From NCBI GenBank assembly GCA_934307065.1, contig CAKRCD010000008.1, forward strand, positions 1 through 64,000: a DNA stretch of 64,000 nt. Reading direction: 5' to 3'. Under the pieces are notes generated by a model that did not search any database, had not been told where the DNA came from, and saw nothing but the letters and a program-made list of their open reading frames with translations. Position 1 is the stretch's first letter. Every line of letters begins with the position of its first letter. The translations under genes and the position numbers were made by a program. Source of the DNA: an uncultured Bariatricus sp. Its GTDB lineage: Bacteria; Bacillota; Clostridia; Lachnospirales; Lachnospiraceae. Below are positions 1 to 10,473 of this stretch, piece by piece.

Positions 1-3000
1 GTAGTATATAAGACACTTCCCTTACTGTAGAAATAGTTCGTTGCCTTGCCATTTTCTTTTTTCTGGATTCTGGTTCCGGAACCATTGTAGACATTCTCCT
101 GTTTCAGGGTGGTTTTTCCATCCTGCTGAATGGTACATGTCTGAAGACGGCCTGCTGCATCATAAGTATTCAGCGTTTCTTTCCGTGTGACGGAATCCGT
201 CTCTTTTATCTGATTTCCGTTTCCATCATAAGTGTAGGTTTTTGCGCTCACTACTGTTCCGTCCGGAGTCTTCCTTTCACTGCCTGTCAACTGATTCAGA
301 CTATTATAGGCATAAGTGGTCGTCTCTGCTCCTTCTCCACTTCGCTCCTGACTCAGACGGTTTCCCACTGCATCATAGGTATAGTTGAGGGTATACATCT
401 CACTTCCGCTTGCCTTATCTGTTACTTTGGTCTGCGTCAGATTACCAAGTCTGTCATACTGATATGTTCTTACCTCATTCTGACGTTCTTCTTCTTTTTC
501 CGGATACAGATTCTGAATGGTCTCTGAAACCAGTCGGCTGTTTGCATCATAGCTATACGCATATGCTTCTCTCACAACCTCTTCTGCTCCGCTGTCTCTA
601 TACGTCATCGTTACCGGTCTCTGACAGGAATCATATGTATAACTGCATATGGTATAGAATGGATTCTTTACCAGACTTCCGTCCTCGGACAGAATACGAT
701 AATCCTTAATTTCCGACACTTTTCCATAAGTATCGTAACCGTATTCTCTCAATACAGCTTCTGTTCCATCTGCCAGCACCGCTGTTACACTAATCAGCCA
801 TTTGTCGGAATTATAGTCATACTTCAGTCCTGATACTTTCCAGTCATTTTTCGGATATTTCACCGACGTCAAGTTACCATCAAGGTTATAGCCATAGCTT
901 GTGGTTCCCTTTGCCTTTTCTTCCTCTGTAAGCGTATTCACTGCTTTTTCCGTATTCAGCTCTATCAGAGTTGTAAGATGTTTCAGCCTGTCATACTTAT
1001 ATCCGGTATAATGATACTGGACAGCGGTTCCACCACTTACCCGGTAATCTGTCATGGATGTTACCTGGTCCGCTTTGTCATAGGTATACGTGGTGCGCAG
1101 CGTTTCCTCTCCGGATTCTGCAAAATAATGTACGGCTGTTACTCTGTCTTTTCCGTCATAATCATAAACTTTTGCTGTTCCATTGCCTTCCTGCTGGCGT
1201 GATACCCTTCCTTTCTCATCATACGTTCTGGTCTGGGTAATCGGTGTAACGCTTCCATCTCCCTTGTCTGTCATGCAGATTACCTGCTTTGACATGTTAT
1301 AGGTTGTAACAGAAGTCCTTCCCATGGCATCGGTAACGGTATCTAATGTGTTCCCTTTCTTGCTTTCTAAATCGGACTTGTCATATTCATACTTTGCAAG
1401 ATTCTGAACCTGTTCTTCACTGTCTCCCGTTGCCTTCTGTGTAACCACCCCTACTGATGTAATTCTTCCATATACATCATAGGTATACCGGAGCGTATTT
1501 CCAACACCATCCGTTGCAGATATTGCATTCCCTGAGCTGTCATAAACCTGACTTTGTTTTATGGACTCTTTCGTAATCCGGAAAACGCCTTCTTTCTCGT
1601 CATATGCCGGATTCAGAACCTGTCCACTGGCATTGCCGTTCTGATCATACAGATAGACCGTTACCGTTGGCTCCGGATTCGAAGGATCTGTTCCCGTCAG
1701 ACAGCTTACCAGTACATGGTTCTCCCTGTCATAGGTGTAATCTACATAAACACCGTTCTTCTTCTGACGGATGGTTTTGCCATACACATCTGTATAGGTT
1801 TCTTCCAGTATCTTTCCTTTCTGATTTTTCTCTGTGGTAAGAAAGACATGGTCTTCTTTCCGCATACTTCCTTTACCGGTATTAATATTGACCGTATCAT
1901 AGGTATACTCTGTCATCCATTTTGTTATTTCATTATCTTTCTGAATGCTTTCTTCCACAACACGGTTCATATTATCGTAAGCATAAGTATAGATGCTTCC
2001 ATCTTCTTCCTGCTCCCATATCAGAGTTCCGTTTGCATCGTACTGTCTTTTTACCACATCTTCGATACCACCCTGATTTACCGTGATTTTCTGAACGCGG
2101 CCAAATGGGTCATACTCTGTTTTTGTTTCCGTTCCCAGATTATCCTTGGAACTGATTTCCCGCCCCATCACATCGTAGAGTCTGGTAGTTGTCACTGTAT
2201 ACTGGCCTGCTATTTCTTTGATTGTTTCCTTTTTAATACCACCTGCCTGATATTCATAACTGGCTTCTGTTGAACGCTGATTTGCCTGATCTGTAAGACG
2301 ATATTCTCTCTGGGACTGGATTTCTCCCTTCACTTTACCTTCTTTTGGATTATCTTCCTCATAGTAAGTAGTTTCCACTACGCTTCCATCTACTTCATCA
2401 TAAGTCCGAATCACATTTCCGTTGCCATCATAAGTATAAGTAATTTTGGAAATAGGGTTTCCTTCCGCATTCTTCATGACACATCCTGTCGGATAATCTT
2501 TCAGATTCTTTGGCGCATTGTCATTGTATGTATATGTTGTCTTAATACCATCTTCGTCTGTTTCTTCTGTCACATTTTTCCGTGAAGAATAACCGGTTTT
2601 ATCGGTTTTTGTTGTCTGCTTCTCAATGATTCTTCCTGTATTTTCTTCTATCTCCTGATATATCATTGTGTAGACAGATTCGGTCCTTAGACCATCTACA
2701 TATTGGTAGGTAACCGAATTTCCGTGACTGTCTGTCATATTGATGCTGTTTCCGGAAGTCGTGTCAAAGGTATTGGTTTCCAGAAGGATTCTTTCCGCTT
2801 TTTCCCCTTCACTTATCTCTTTGTATGTCTCTGTCCGGTTATTTTTTTCATCATAAACCAGTGAAATTCCTTCTCCATTTGGATAAGTGACTTTTTGCAC
2901 TTTGTCACCATCATAGTCGATGGTATACATATGCTCCATGGCATCTGAGATTCCGACCAACTGTTTCTGTGCATTATACTGTAACGTCCAGCTCAGCTTC

Positions 3001-6000
3001 GACGTCTGGTCTGTTCCCGTCTTTGTAACCTTGGTCAGCAGATAGTTCAAAACTTCCGCATCCTCTGTCTCCTTGGCATCCTTATCTTTCGGAACAGTAA
3101 ATGCGTATTCATAGGAAATCTTACTGCCATCCGGAAGCAGCACTTCCTTGACGGTAAGCACATCTGCCGGTACATGATCCACCACATCATCATCTTCCGT
3201 ATAATACACGAATTCCATCTTCAGATTCTTACTGGTCGTAACCTTAGATAACATTCCCTTATCCGCATCATGTTCAAACAAAAGAAAGTTTCCATTCGGC
3301 TCTGCCATATAAATCAACTGTCCACCGGAATTAAAACGGTATTCCACGTTATCTTTTGTTGTCATGGTGAAGGAACTGATAACCTCGACTTTCCGGGTCT
3401 TATTCGCCACACCAATCTCACTGCCATCTGGCAGTTCCACCGTATCGGTCTTATCCTCCTTTTTCAGGGTCATGTATTTCCCCATGGAAGAGGTATAGGT
3501 TCCATCCTGATTCCGGTCAAAGAAGAACAGCGTTCCCGTTCCGTCTTTCAACACAATATCTTTGAAATCCAATGTATCATTTCTACAGATATTCAGCAGC
3601 TCCATATCAAAGCTGTGCGTCCATCCTACCCCAAATGCGGTCTTGGCTGTAGACTGACTGTTATAAGCCCTTTCCAGACTTACCGCAAGCTGTTCATTTG
3701 GGATCTGGGCATCCACCTGCGTATAGAAAAGATTTCCTTTACTCTTTTCAACATATCCATTCCCTGACGGTGTAGTAAATTCCGCATACTCCCAGTATTC
3801 CTTCAGTCCCATGCGCTTGACATACTCATTCGCATCGACTACGGTACTTGACACCTCATTGGAATAACTTCCTGCATCTGTGATTCGTCCGTACTTGTCT
3901 TTCCGCACTGCCCGGACACGGTAATAGAAAGTCCGTGAATAATTCACGTTCATTTCCGCCCAGTAATTCGCCTTGACATTGGATGCAATCATGTTGTTGG
4001 AAGAAGGGGTAAAGCCCGGTTCCTGACCCCTGTAAATTTCATAGGAGATGTCCTCCGGCCAGGTGCCCTGCACGCCTTTCCACCGCAGATAGGTCTTATA
4101 ATTTAATTTATCTTTGACTCCCAGTTCTGTCGGATGGTAGTTTTCCATTTCCGAGAAAGTAAATGTCTCGGAATCCACGGTATCTGCTTCCAGTTTCCAG
4201 TCATCCTGGAATCTTCCTTCTTTTATGGCTAACACTTTGACCGAAGATATGGTTGCCTTTTCTCCATCAAAAGCCTTGACAGCGTAGATGGTTTCCCCAT
4301 CCGAGATTTCCATTGCTTTGCCATCCACGGCCACCTCTACCTTTGTTTCGCTGTTTCCCGTGTTCAGACGGAACGAAACACAGTTGTCCGGCATTTTTAC
4401 TGGCATCTTCTTTTTTACCGGAAGGAGTGCCTGATTCTTTGTCAGGTTCTGGCTGTAGAAAAAACCATCCGAATTCTCGATAACCGCCAGAATCGAATAG
4501 GTTGCTTCTCTCAGAGCCGGGAAATTACTATCCCATTTTTCTCCGGTAGATACCTGTTTTCCATTGCAATACCATCTGACGGTTCCTTTCGGAACTGCGT
4601 CTGTCAGGGAAAGTGACTCCAGTGTCATACTGTTGCAGTCCATCGGAAATACAATATGATTGGAATCGTGTGCCGTATACCTTGGTCTTTTAATCACAAA
4701 AGAAGCACCTGTAATCTCTGCCGGGATTTCCTGCTCCTGTCTGGTAAAGATTTGTGTAGCTGTCTTTTCATTTCCCGCTTTGTCATATACCTTTAGGACA
4801 ATTTCATAGGAAACTCCCAACTCCAGCTTCTGCAAATCCAGGCACCCGATTCTGCCCGCACTGACTGACCGTTTTCCTGTCTGTATCACTTCTTCTTTAT
4901 CAGAGTCCGTCCGCCTGCAGGTAATCTTCCAGTGGGACAAATGTGTATCCTGAATCGTTCCATATAACAATCCTCTGTCCACCTTATCGAAGATGGCCTG
5001 CGGGTCGGTTCTGTCCACGGTACAGGAAACGAGGGTTTCTGCACCCCGTGTACCGCTTGCATCCAGACCACATACCCTGACCTGATAACCCCCTTCTTCT
5101 TCCGGAAAATTGATATCAAAAGTACCATTTACTCCCGATGCGCCCTCTGCCTGTATCCAGTTGGTTTCCTCACCTGGAAGGGTATATGCGATTCCGCAAA
5201 CTTCCGTTGCCGCATAGGGGAAGTTCCACGTAAGGCTTGTTGACCCACCTTTCGAATACACAGAGGAAATCACCGGAGCTGCAAGTACATTTTCCACCTG
5301 GATCGGTTTGCTGATTTCTTTCTTACGTCCTACCGAATCCTCCACATACAGTCGTAGTTCGTATTCTCCATTCTCCAGTTCCGGAGTGAACACGGTCTGT
5401 CCTTTGGAAATGGTCTGATTCGTATAGATGTCCTGTACAAACACACCATCCTTATATAATTTCATATAGTTTTTCACAACCGGCGAGCCTGTTCCATCCA
5501 CTTCACCGATGATGGTAACCGTATCTTTGAGGACATCTGTTTCTTCCCCGGTTCCGCTTGCAATCACTCGAATCGTGCCTGTCGGGTCTGCATTGTCTAT
5601 CTTCAGCAGAACGCCTCTTTCCTCTCCGTCAGCTTGCTGGGTACTTACTCCTCTTACAAAGACTTTATAGGTCTTATAAGCTCCCTCACCCACTTCCATA
5701 TCCAGAGGAATCTCTCCTTCTCCACTGGAAAGTGTTCCTATCTTTGTGTCGGAAGAATAATCTTTCACCCGCGTGATTTCCTTATTCTCCTTCTCGTTAT
5801 ACTCTGCAATACGATACTGAATATCACTCAAGTCACCGGCAGTAATTCCTCCCCACTTTATCTTCACTGATTCTCCCGGTTTCGCATACTCCGGTTCTAG
5901 AGACAGGGTTGTTGCTTTTGATGGCCGGCTGAAATACTCTACCGTAAGTTTTGGACGGTATTTCGCAGTTGCATGTCTGATGCCGAAGAACTTGGTAAAA

Positions 6001-7421
6001 TAACTGCTACTGCTTTCATTGTCATTCATCAGCGCAATTCCATAGTTCTCGTAGGCACCCTTTGCATACTTCTGCATGAAATTCGTGATGTCCATCACAT
6101 CTGTTTCGCTGCTTCCTTTTGTGGTAACACTGCCTATCGGTTCTGTCTGATAACCCGGCTGCGTATTCCATGTAATTTTACCCGGATTCCAGCCATTGGT
6201 AATACGGTAAGCGGAAACTCTTTTCCCCGATTGCGAGTTACTGCATTCACATAATGATAATGTAGCACTTCTGATGTATTTCTTTGATAATTCACTTAAA
6301 TCTCCAAAGTAGAGATACCCTCGTGATATTCCCTGCTTCCCCATTCCAAGATAAAAGGAACTGGCATCTCCATCATAATAATTCAAAGTTGGATAATAAC
6401 TCAGAACATACGTATCATCGAATTTCGAATCATCATTCCATATAAGAGTAGGGTCTACTGTAATCGGATACTGCCTGTTCTCATCGTCCAGATAGTCGGC
6501 ATCCATGTGCAGAATCAGACCATATTTGCCAGCTTCTTCATCGATTGTCTCTAAGCTATAGGTAACCGCTTCACTGTAAGCCTCATCCGTGGCATCGTTC
6601 ATATTCGGGGCCTGAATCCACGCAACAATCCTTTCCTCGTCATAGATAGTCAAGCCTTCACCTGACTGGTTCTTCCGTATGGAAAGTCCGGGAATCTCCA
6701 ACAGGAAAGCCACTTCATCCGATGACGGTCTCTGTGACAGAAGGATTCCTTCTTTGACTCCGTTATCCAGAGAAGTATATTGATAACTGATTGTTTCATC
6801 CTTACCCGGATAAAGCATCTTCGTCGGTTCTGTTTTTTCTTCGTTATAAATAGTTGATACTGTTTCTGTCTGCAGTTCCCCTGCTTCTGTTTCTGCTCCG
6901 GAATCTTCTGCAGCATTTTCCGCCAGCTCTGCTGTTCCGTCTCCCATCGGAGTCAGGCGAATCTGATAACAACCATACTCCATCAGAATCGGAGAATCTT
7001 CTGCCAGCTTTTCCGGCAAATATAACTTCTTGTCACCGGCTGTATTCTCATAACGATAAGCCTCCAGCCCGTTTCCAAGTTCACTTGCCTCATCTTCTAC
7101 TTCCGTCAGAGAGGCATCGTAATCCATCAGTTCTCCATTTTCATCGGTGAACCGGACTTTTTGTCCATAAAACTCTGTCACCCAGACTCCATCCCCGGCA
7201 TTATATGTCGTGGAGTCCTCTGTTTTTTCTTCCTCAATGACATCTTCCAGCGATGGTACATATGCCTCATCCTGTTCCTCCGATTCAACGGACGGTTCTA
7301 CTGAACTGTCCGGCTGGGTATCTGCCGCCAGCCCTTCCAGTGAAATTGATGTACCAAACATCGTTATCACCAGAAGTCCGGCAATGATTCGTTTCCATTT
7401 TTCTCTTTTGTGCACTCTCAT
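1..7421 (-). CDS. Giant secreted DNRLRE / fibronectin / YD-RHS repeat protein, C-terminus outside window
   Basis: An open frame runs without a stop from an ATG at 7421 to the window edge (about 2473 codons), so the C-terminal RHS core and any variable tip are not visible. AGGAGG sits just upstream of the ATG. Residues 1-32 form a signal peptide (basic KREKWKR, hydrophobic stretch, LEGLAA). An acidic Ser/Glu-rich linker follows. Residues about 300-440 resemble a DNRLRE domain (KITWNTQPGY, YRPKLTVEYF). Several Ig/FnIII-like modules follow, the clearest at about 1095-1180 (YYRVRAVRKD). A region at about 1220-1280 (GVGWTHSF) marks the start of the RHS part. From about residue 1430 to the edge there are dozens of YD repeats (YTYDGNGN, YTYDANSR, TYDAVGNRLS). 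Such proteins form shells enclosing a toxin or adhesin; presenting it at the surface is inference. Lone gene, reading toward the window start. Confidence 0.9.
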   Translation of the reverse strand, partial: MRVHKREKWKRIIAGLLVITMFGTSISLEGLAADTQPDSSVEPSVESEEQDEAYVPSLEDVIEEEKTEDSTTYNAGDGVWVTEFYGQKVRFTDENGELMDYDASLTEVEDEASELGNGLEAYRYENTAGDKKLYLPEKLAEDSPILMEYGCYQIRLTPMGDGTAELAENAAEDSGAETEAGELQTETVSTIYNEEKTEPTKMLYPGKDETISYQYTSLDNGVKEGILLSQRPSSDEVAFLLEIPGLSIRKNQSGEGLTIYDEERIVAWIQAPNMNDATDEAYSEAVTYSLETIDEEAGKYGLILHMDADYLDDENRQYPITVDPTLIWNDDSKFDDTYVLSYYPTLNYYDGDASSFYLGMGKQGISRGYLYFGDLSELSKKYIRSATLSLCECSNSQSGKRVSAYRITNGWNPGKITWNTQPGYQTEPIGSVTTKGSSETDVMDITNFMQKYAKGAYENYGIALMNDNESSSSYFTKFFGIRHATAKYRPKLTVEYFSRPSKATTLSLEPEYAKPGESVKIKWGGITAGDLSDIQYRIAEYNEKENKEITRVKDYSSDTKIGTLSSGEGEIPLDMEVGEGAYKTYKVFVRGVSTQQADGEERGVLLKIDNADPTGTIRVIASGTGEETDVLKDTVTIIGEVDGTGSPVVKNYMKLYKDGVFVQDIYTNQTISKGQTVFTPELENGEYELRLYVEDSVGRKKEISKPIQVENVLAAPVISSVYSKGGSTSLTWNFPYAATEVCGIAYTLPGEETNWIQAEGASGVNGTFDINFPEEEGGYQVRVCGLDASGTRGAETLVSCTVDRTDPQAIFDKVDRGLLYGTIQDTHLSHWKITCRRTDSDKEEVIQTGKRSVSAGRIGCLDLQKLELGVSYEIVLKVYDKAGNEKTATQIFTRQEQEIPAEITGASFVIKRPRYTAHDSNHIVFPMDCNSMTLESLSLTDAVPKGTVRWYCNGKQVSTGEKWDSNFPALREATYSILAVIENSDGFFYSQNLTKNQALLPVKKKMPVKMPDNCVSFRLNTGNSETKVEVAVDGKAMEISDGETIYAVKAFDGEKATISSVKVLAIKEGRFQDDWKLEADTVDSETFTFSEMENYHPTELGVKDKLNYKTYLRWKGVQGTWPEDISYEIYRGQEPGFTPSSNNMIASNVKANYWAEMNVNYSRTFYYRVRAVRKDKYGRITDAGSYSNEVSSTVVDANEYVKRMGLKEYWEYAEFTTPSGNGYVEKSKGNLFYTQVDAQIPNEQLAVSLERAYNSQSTAKTAFGVGWTHSFDMELLNICRNDTLDFKDIVLKDGTGTLFFFDRNQDGTYTSSMGKYMTLKKEDKTDTVELPDGSEIGVANKTRKVEVISSFTMTTKDNVEYRFNSGGQLIYMAEPNGNFLLFEHDADKGMLSKVTTSKNLKMEFVYYTEDDDVVDHVPADVLTVKEVLLPDGSKISYEYAFTVPKDKDAKETEDAEVLNYLLTKVTKTGTDQTSKLSWTLQYNAQKQLVGISDAMEHMYTIDYDGDKVQKVTYPNGEGISLVYDEKNNRTETYKEISEGEKAERILLETNTFDTTSGNSINMTDSHGNSVTYQYVDGLRTESVYTMIYQEIEENTGRIIEKQTTKTDKTGYSSRKNVTEETDEDGIKTTYTYNDNAPKNLKDYPTGCVMKNAEGNPISKITYTYDGNGNVIRTYDEVDGSVVETTYYEEDNPKEGKVKGEIQSQREYRLTDQANQRSTEASYEYQAGGIKKETIKEIAGQYTVTTTRLYDVMGREISSKDNLGTETKTEYDPFGRVQKITVNQGGIEDVVKRQYDANGTLIWEQEEDGSIYTYAYDNMNRVVEESIQKDNEITKWMTEYTYDTVNINTGKGSMRKEDHVFLTTEKNQKGKILEETYTDVYGKTIRQKKNGVYVDYTYDRENHVLVSCLTGTDPSNPEPTVTVYLYDQNGNASGQVLNPAYDEKEGVFRITKESIKQSQVYDSSGNAISATDGVGNTLRYTYDVYGRITSVGVVTQKATGDSEEQVQNLAKYEYDKSDLESKKGNTLDTVTDAMGRTSVTTYNMSKQVICMTDKGDGSVTPITQTRTYDEKGRVSRQQEGNGTAKVYDYDGKDRVTAVHYFAESGEETLRTTYTYDKADQVTSMTDYRVSGGTAVQYHYTGYKYDRLKHLTTLIELNTEKAVNTLTEEEKAKGTTSYGYNLDGNLTSVKYPKNDWKVSGLKYDYNSDKWLISVTAVLADGTEAVLREYGYDTYGKVSEIKDYRILSEDGSLVKNPFYTICSYTYDSCQRPVTMTYRDSGAEEVVREAYAYSYDANSRLVSETIQNLYPEKEEERQNEVRTYQYDRLGNLTQTKVTDKASGSEMYTLNYTYDAVGNRLSQERSGEGAETTTYAYNSLNQLTGSERKTPDGTVVSAKTYTYDGNGNQIKETDSVTRKETLNTYDAAGRLQTCTIQQDGKTTLKQENVYNGSGTRIQKKENGKATNYFYSKGSVLYT

Positions 7422-7518
7422 ATTCCTCCTTTTTTTGCTTTATGAAACTAATCTACTTAGTTAACGCACGAGGAGCAAAAAACTGACGCAAAAAATTAAT
7501 TTTTTTTTGATTTTTTAT

Positions 7519-7560
7519 AAAAAACCTTTCAAACAGACCATTGTCTATCTGAAAGGTTTT
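7519..7560 (-). terminator. Intrinsic terminator of the MocR-type regulator
   Basis: The stem AAAACCTTTCA / TGAAAGGTTTT has an inner AGAC / GTCT pairing around a CATT loop. Read on the minus strand it is followed by TTTTTTATAAAAAATC. It lies just downstream of the regulator stop codon. Confidence 0.8.
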
Positions 7561-7563
7561 CTA

Positions 7564-8892
7564 TCATTCTGCAATTTCTTTTATTTGCTTTAACACCGTA
7601 TCATAATTTTCCGTTTCTACATTGGTACACGCAAAACCAAGTTTGATTTTTCCATTGCCCTCCCCCGCCGGAAGAACTGCAATTCCTTTTTTCCGTGCCA
7701 TACTGGCAAATGCTTCCACATCATATTTACTTGGTATTTCCAGTATCACATGAAATCCCGATTCATCTATCACGATATCCGCTTCCCTGCCCCATATGTT
7801 TTCTGCCTGTTCTGCAAACAATGCCGCTTTTGTCATATGTATCTTTCTGGACTTGCGAATCTGTCTTTCCAGGTGTCCGTCCCGGATGAACTGGGTCAGG
7901 GCAATCTGCTCTGCCTTGGATGCGGTCTGGTTATAGCAGTCCTTTTTCTCCTCATATGCGGCAGTCAGTTCGATGGGCAGCACCATAAAACTCATACGGA
8001 TGGATGGCAGCAGCATTTTGGAAAATGTTCCCAGATACACCACTCCTTTTCCCCCGGTAAGGCTCTGAAGTGCGGGCGCAGGCTTTTGAAAATATTGAAA
8101 TTCATGGTTGTAATCATCCTCTATCAGAAGAATGTCTCTTTCTGCCGCATCTGCAATCAGTTTCATCCGATCTGATACCGGCAGTACTTCTCCCCAGTCC
8201 GACATCTGGGAAGGGGTGATATAGTAAACGCCGTTCTGTACTTCCTTATAATGATCCATACAAATAAAACCAAAATCCCGAAAGACCGTGATACCCTGCT
8301 TGAAATGAGGATTGTAAAATGCAATCTTCTTCCGTTCCCGGATGAGAGGGCACAAGATTTGTAAGAGACTTTGTACTCCGGCTCCTATAACAATCTGCTC
8401 CGGTGTACAGATTACATTTCTGCTCTTGCGGAGGTATTCGCACAGTACTTCCCGGAATTCCAATTCTCCCTGGGGTTCTCCATAAGACAGCAGCCGTTCA
8501 TCCTGCCTGAGCGCACTTTTCATATAACGGCTCCACAGTTCAAACCGGAAACTCTCCCGGTCCACTCCTGTTGTCACAAAGTCATAACTGATTTTTTCTG
8601 TTTTCTTCTTTTCCTGTCTCGCTAATAAAGCCGTCATTTCTTTCTGCTTCTTCGCAATGTCCGTCACATAATATCCACTCTGGGGTTTCGCCATAATATA
8701 GCCTTCCGCCGCCAGAAGCAGATAGGCGGATTCCATGGTCGTTCTACTCATCTGAAGCTGCACAGAGCCCTTTCGGATGGATGGCAGTCTGGTTCCTTCC
8801 GGAATCTGCTCACTTAAAATCAATTCTTTATAATATTTGTATACTTGTATATACCTTGCATGATGTTCTTCTGTTCGTTCTTCTCTTTCCAT
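7564..8892 (-). CDS. MocR/PdxR-type GntR regulator with aminotransferase domain
   Basis: 442 aa. Residues about 10-80 are a GntR winged helix (GTRLPSIRKGSVQLQMSRTT, then YIMAKPQSGYYV). Residues about 110-440 are a class I aminotransferase fold with the PLP-lysine signature GTFSKMLLPSIRMSF. This fusion defines the MocR family. Members next to B6 genes, such as PdxR, sense PLP and control salvage genes. Here it is divergently transcribed from a pyridoxamine kinase across 99 bp, so I infer control of kinase and transporter. The ATG start has AGGGG 9 bp upstream. A catalytic aminotransferase role is unlikely given the DNA-binding domain. Confidence 0.88.
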   Translation of the reverse strand: MEREERTEEHHARYIQVYKYYKELILSEQIPEGTRLPSIRKGSVQLQMSRTTMESAYLLLAAEGYIMAKPQSGYYVTDIAKKQKEMTALLARQEKKKTEKISYDFVTTGVDRESFRFELWSRYMKSALRQDERLLSYGEPQGELEFREVLCEYLRKSRNVICTPEQIVIGAGVQSLLQILCPLIRERKKIAFYNPHFKQGITVFRDFGFICMDHYKEVQNGVYYITPSQMSDWGEVLPVSDRMKLIADAAERDILLIEDDYNHEFQYFQKPAPALQSLTGGKGVVYLGTFSKMLLPSIRMSFMVLPIELTAAYEEKKDCYNQTASKAEQIALTQFIRDGHLERQIRKSRKIHMTKAALFAEQAENIWGREADIVIDESGFHVILEIPSKYDVEAFASMARKKGIAVLPAGEGNGKIKLGFACTNVETENYDTVLKQIKEIAE

Positions 8893-8934
8893 AAACTGAC
8901 CCCTAAAAAAAGTTTATTTTTGTATATTTTCCTA

Positions 8935-8962
8935 ATGACACTTTTCCTTTATTCTATATAAA
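8935..8962 (+). promoter_or_regulatory. Promoter of the pyridoxamine kinase gene in the divergent intergenic region
   Basis: ATGACA (8935-8940) and TATAAA (8957-8962) are spaced 16 bp and point toward the kinase at 8992. The MocR regulator probably binds within 8893-8991. I could not define operator repeats by eye. Confidence 0.5.
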
Positions 8963-8991
8963 ACATTTAAGAAACGCAAGAGGAAAATACC

Positions 8992-9843
8992 ATGGTAAAA
9001 CGAATTGCTGTCATCAATGACCTTTCCGGTCTTGGAAAATGTTCCCTGACCGCTGCAATTCCGGTTCTATCTGTAATGGGAGTTCAGGCATGTCCCCTCC
9101 CTACAGCGATTCTCAGCAATCAGACTGGATACGAAAGTTATTATTATGATGATTATACGAAGCATATTGATGCTTATACAGACGAGTGGACCAAAAGAGG
9201 CCTCACTTTGGACGGAATTTACACCGGATTTCTCGGCAGTGAACTGCAGGCAGAGAAAATTCTGAGATTTATTGATACTTTCCAGAAACCGGACACCCTG
9301 CTTCTGGTAGACCCGGTAATGGGCGACAGTGGACAGACCTATGACATTTACACCGAAACCTTCGGTGCACAGATGAAACGTCTGGTACAGAGAGCCGATG
9401 TGATTACCCCGAATCTGACAGAGCTCTGTATTCTGACAGATACGGATTATCACTCCCTAACATCCCAGAGTCATTCATCCGATTATCTGGACACCGTTGC
9501 TTCCATTGGCCGCAGGCTGTTAAGTCTTGGAATCAAGACGGTAATTATTACTGGAATTTTATACAAGGCTCCAACAGATACGGAAACCCGTTATTATAAT
9601 CTGGTACTGGAAGAAAATGCGGTCACTCCTGTTTCTTCTGCCATACACGGTGGAAGTTATTCCGGAACCGGAGATTTACTTGCTTCTGTTGCCTGCGCCG
9701 GCATGGTCCTCGGGGATTCTGCCCTGGAAAGTGTCAGACGAGGGGTACATTTTCTGGAAACGGCACTTAAGGAAACCGCAGAAGAACAGATTCCCCAAAA
9801 TGACGGCATCAATTTTGAACCATATTTAAAATTATTGCTGTAA
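8992..9843 (+). CDS. pdxK: Pyridoxamine/pyridoxal kinase
   Basis: 283 aa, the usual length for ribokinase-fold B6 kinases. It phosphorylates pyridoxamine, pyridoxal or pyridoxine with ATP in the cytoplasm. The N-terminus INDLSGLGKCSLTAAIPVLS and LPTAILSNQTGY are signatures of this group. Further motifs are LLVDPVMGDSGQTY, DVITPNLTELCIL, and a C-terminal GGSYSGTGDLLAS carrying the GTGD catalytic aspartate and anion hole. AGAGGAAA precedes the ATG. A MocR regulator lies upstream and an ECF S component 55 bp downstream, which supports a B6 salvage unit. A role on hydroxymethylpyrimidine (ThiD-like) is a weaker alternative. Confidence 0.87.
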   Translation: MVKRIAVINDLSGLGKCSLTAAIPVLSVMGVQACPLPTAILSNQTGYESYYYDDYTKHIDAYTDEWTKRGLTLDGIYTGFLGSELQAEKILRFIDTFQKPDTLLLVDPVMGDSGQTYDIYTETFGAQMKRLVQRADVITPNLTELCILTDTDYHSLTSQSHSSDYLDTVASIGRRLLSLGIKTVIITGILYKAPTDTETRYYNLVLEENAVTPVSSAIHGGSYSGTGDLLASVACAGMVLGDSALESVRRGVHFLETALKETAEEQIPQNDGINFEPYLKLLL

Positions 9844-9898
9844 GATTCTTATAACGCAATCAGAATAACAAAAAATTATAACAAAGGAGATGTTGCTT

Positions 9899-10447
9899 AT
9901 GTCATCTACAACAACGAACAAAACCGCACCCCGCAGTCTCTCACATCAGAAAATGCTGTATCTTACAACAACCGCATTGTTTGCAGCACTTGTCTGCATT
10001 ACTACCGCTTACATTTTCCATATCCCGACAGGCTCCAATGGTGGATATGTCCATGTGGGCGACGCTATTATTTATCTTGCCGCTTCTGTACTTCCTGCAC
10101 CGTATGCGATGCTTGCAGCAGGAATCGGAGGTGCAATGGCTGACCTTCTGACCGCACCGGTATGGGCTCCGGCTACATTTATTATTAAAATGCTCAACGT
10201 CATTCCATTTACATGGAAGAAAGACAAAATACTTGGCACACGGAACCTGATTGCCTTAGTACTTTCCGGATTCGTTACTTTCTTCGGATATTTCATCGCA
10301 GAAGGAATCTTATTCGGAACCTGGGCTGCATTGATTCCATCCCTTCTGACCGGATGGGTTCAGCCACTTGGAAGCGCTATCGTTTACTTAATATTAGGTA
10401 CTGCACTTGACAGAATTAATTTTAAAAACAGACTGTTCCAGAAATAG
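9899..10447 (+). CDS. ECF transporter S component, probably for vitamin B6
   Basis: 182 aa from the ATG at 9899, which is 9 bp after AAAGGAG; an in-frame ATG at 9890 abuts the ribosome site and is unlikely. Five to six hydrophobic segments, a motif GSNGGYVHVGDAIIYLAASV and a loop LLTAPVWAPATFIIKML are typical of ECF substrate-binding subunits. These work with a shared EcfA1A2T energising module encoded elsewhere. The substrate is inferred from the adjacent kinase and MocR regulator: pyridoxine or pyridoxamine (PdxU-like). Thiamine or its precursor is the main alternative. Confidence 0.82.
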   Translation: MSSTTTNKTAPRSLSHQKMLYLTTTALFAALVCITTAYIFHIPTGSNGGYVHVGDAIIYLAASVLPAPYAMLAAGIGGAMADLLTAPVWAPATFIIKMLNVIPFTWKKDKILGTRNLIALVLSGFVTFFGYFIAEGILFGTWAALIPSLLTGWVQPLGSAIVYLILGTALDRINFKNRLFQK

Positions 10448-10473
10448 GAACTTACAGAAAGAGGAAATTACAA

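Noticed and set aside
1554..2273. 239-aa plus-strand frame within the RHS gene
   Set aside because: Antisense shadow of the YD-repeat coding sequence, whose minus-strand frame is continuous and has clear motifs.
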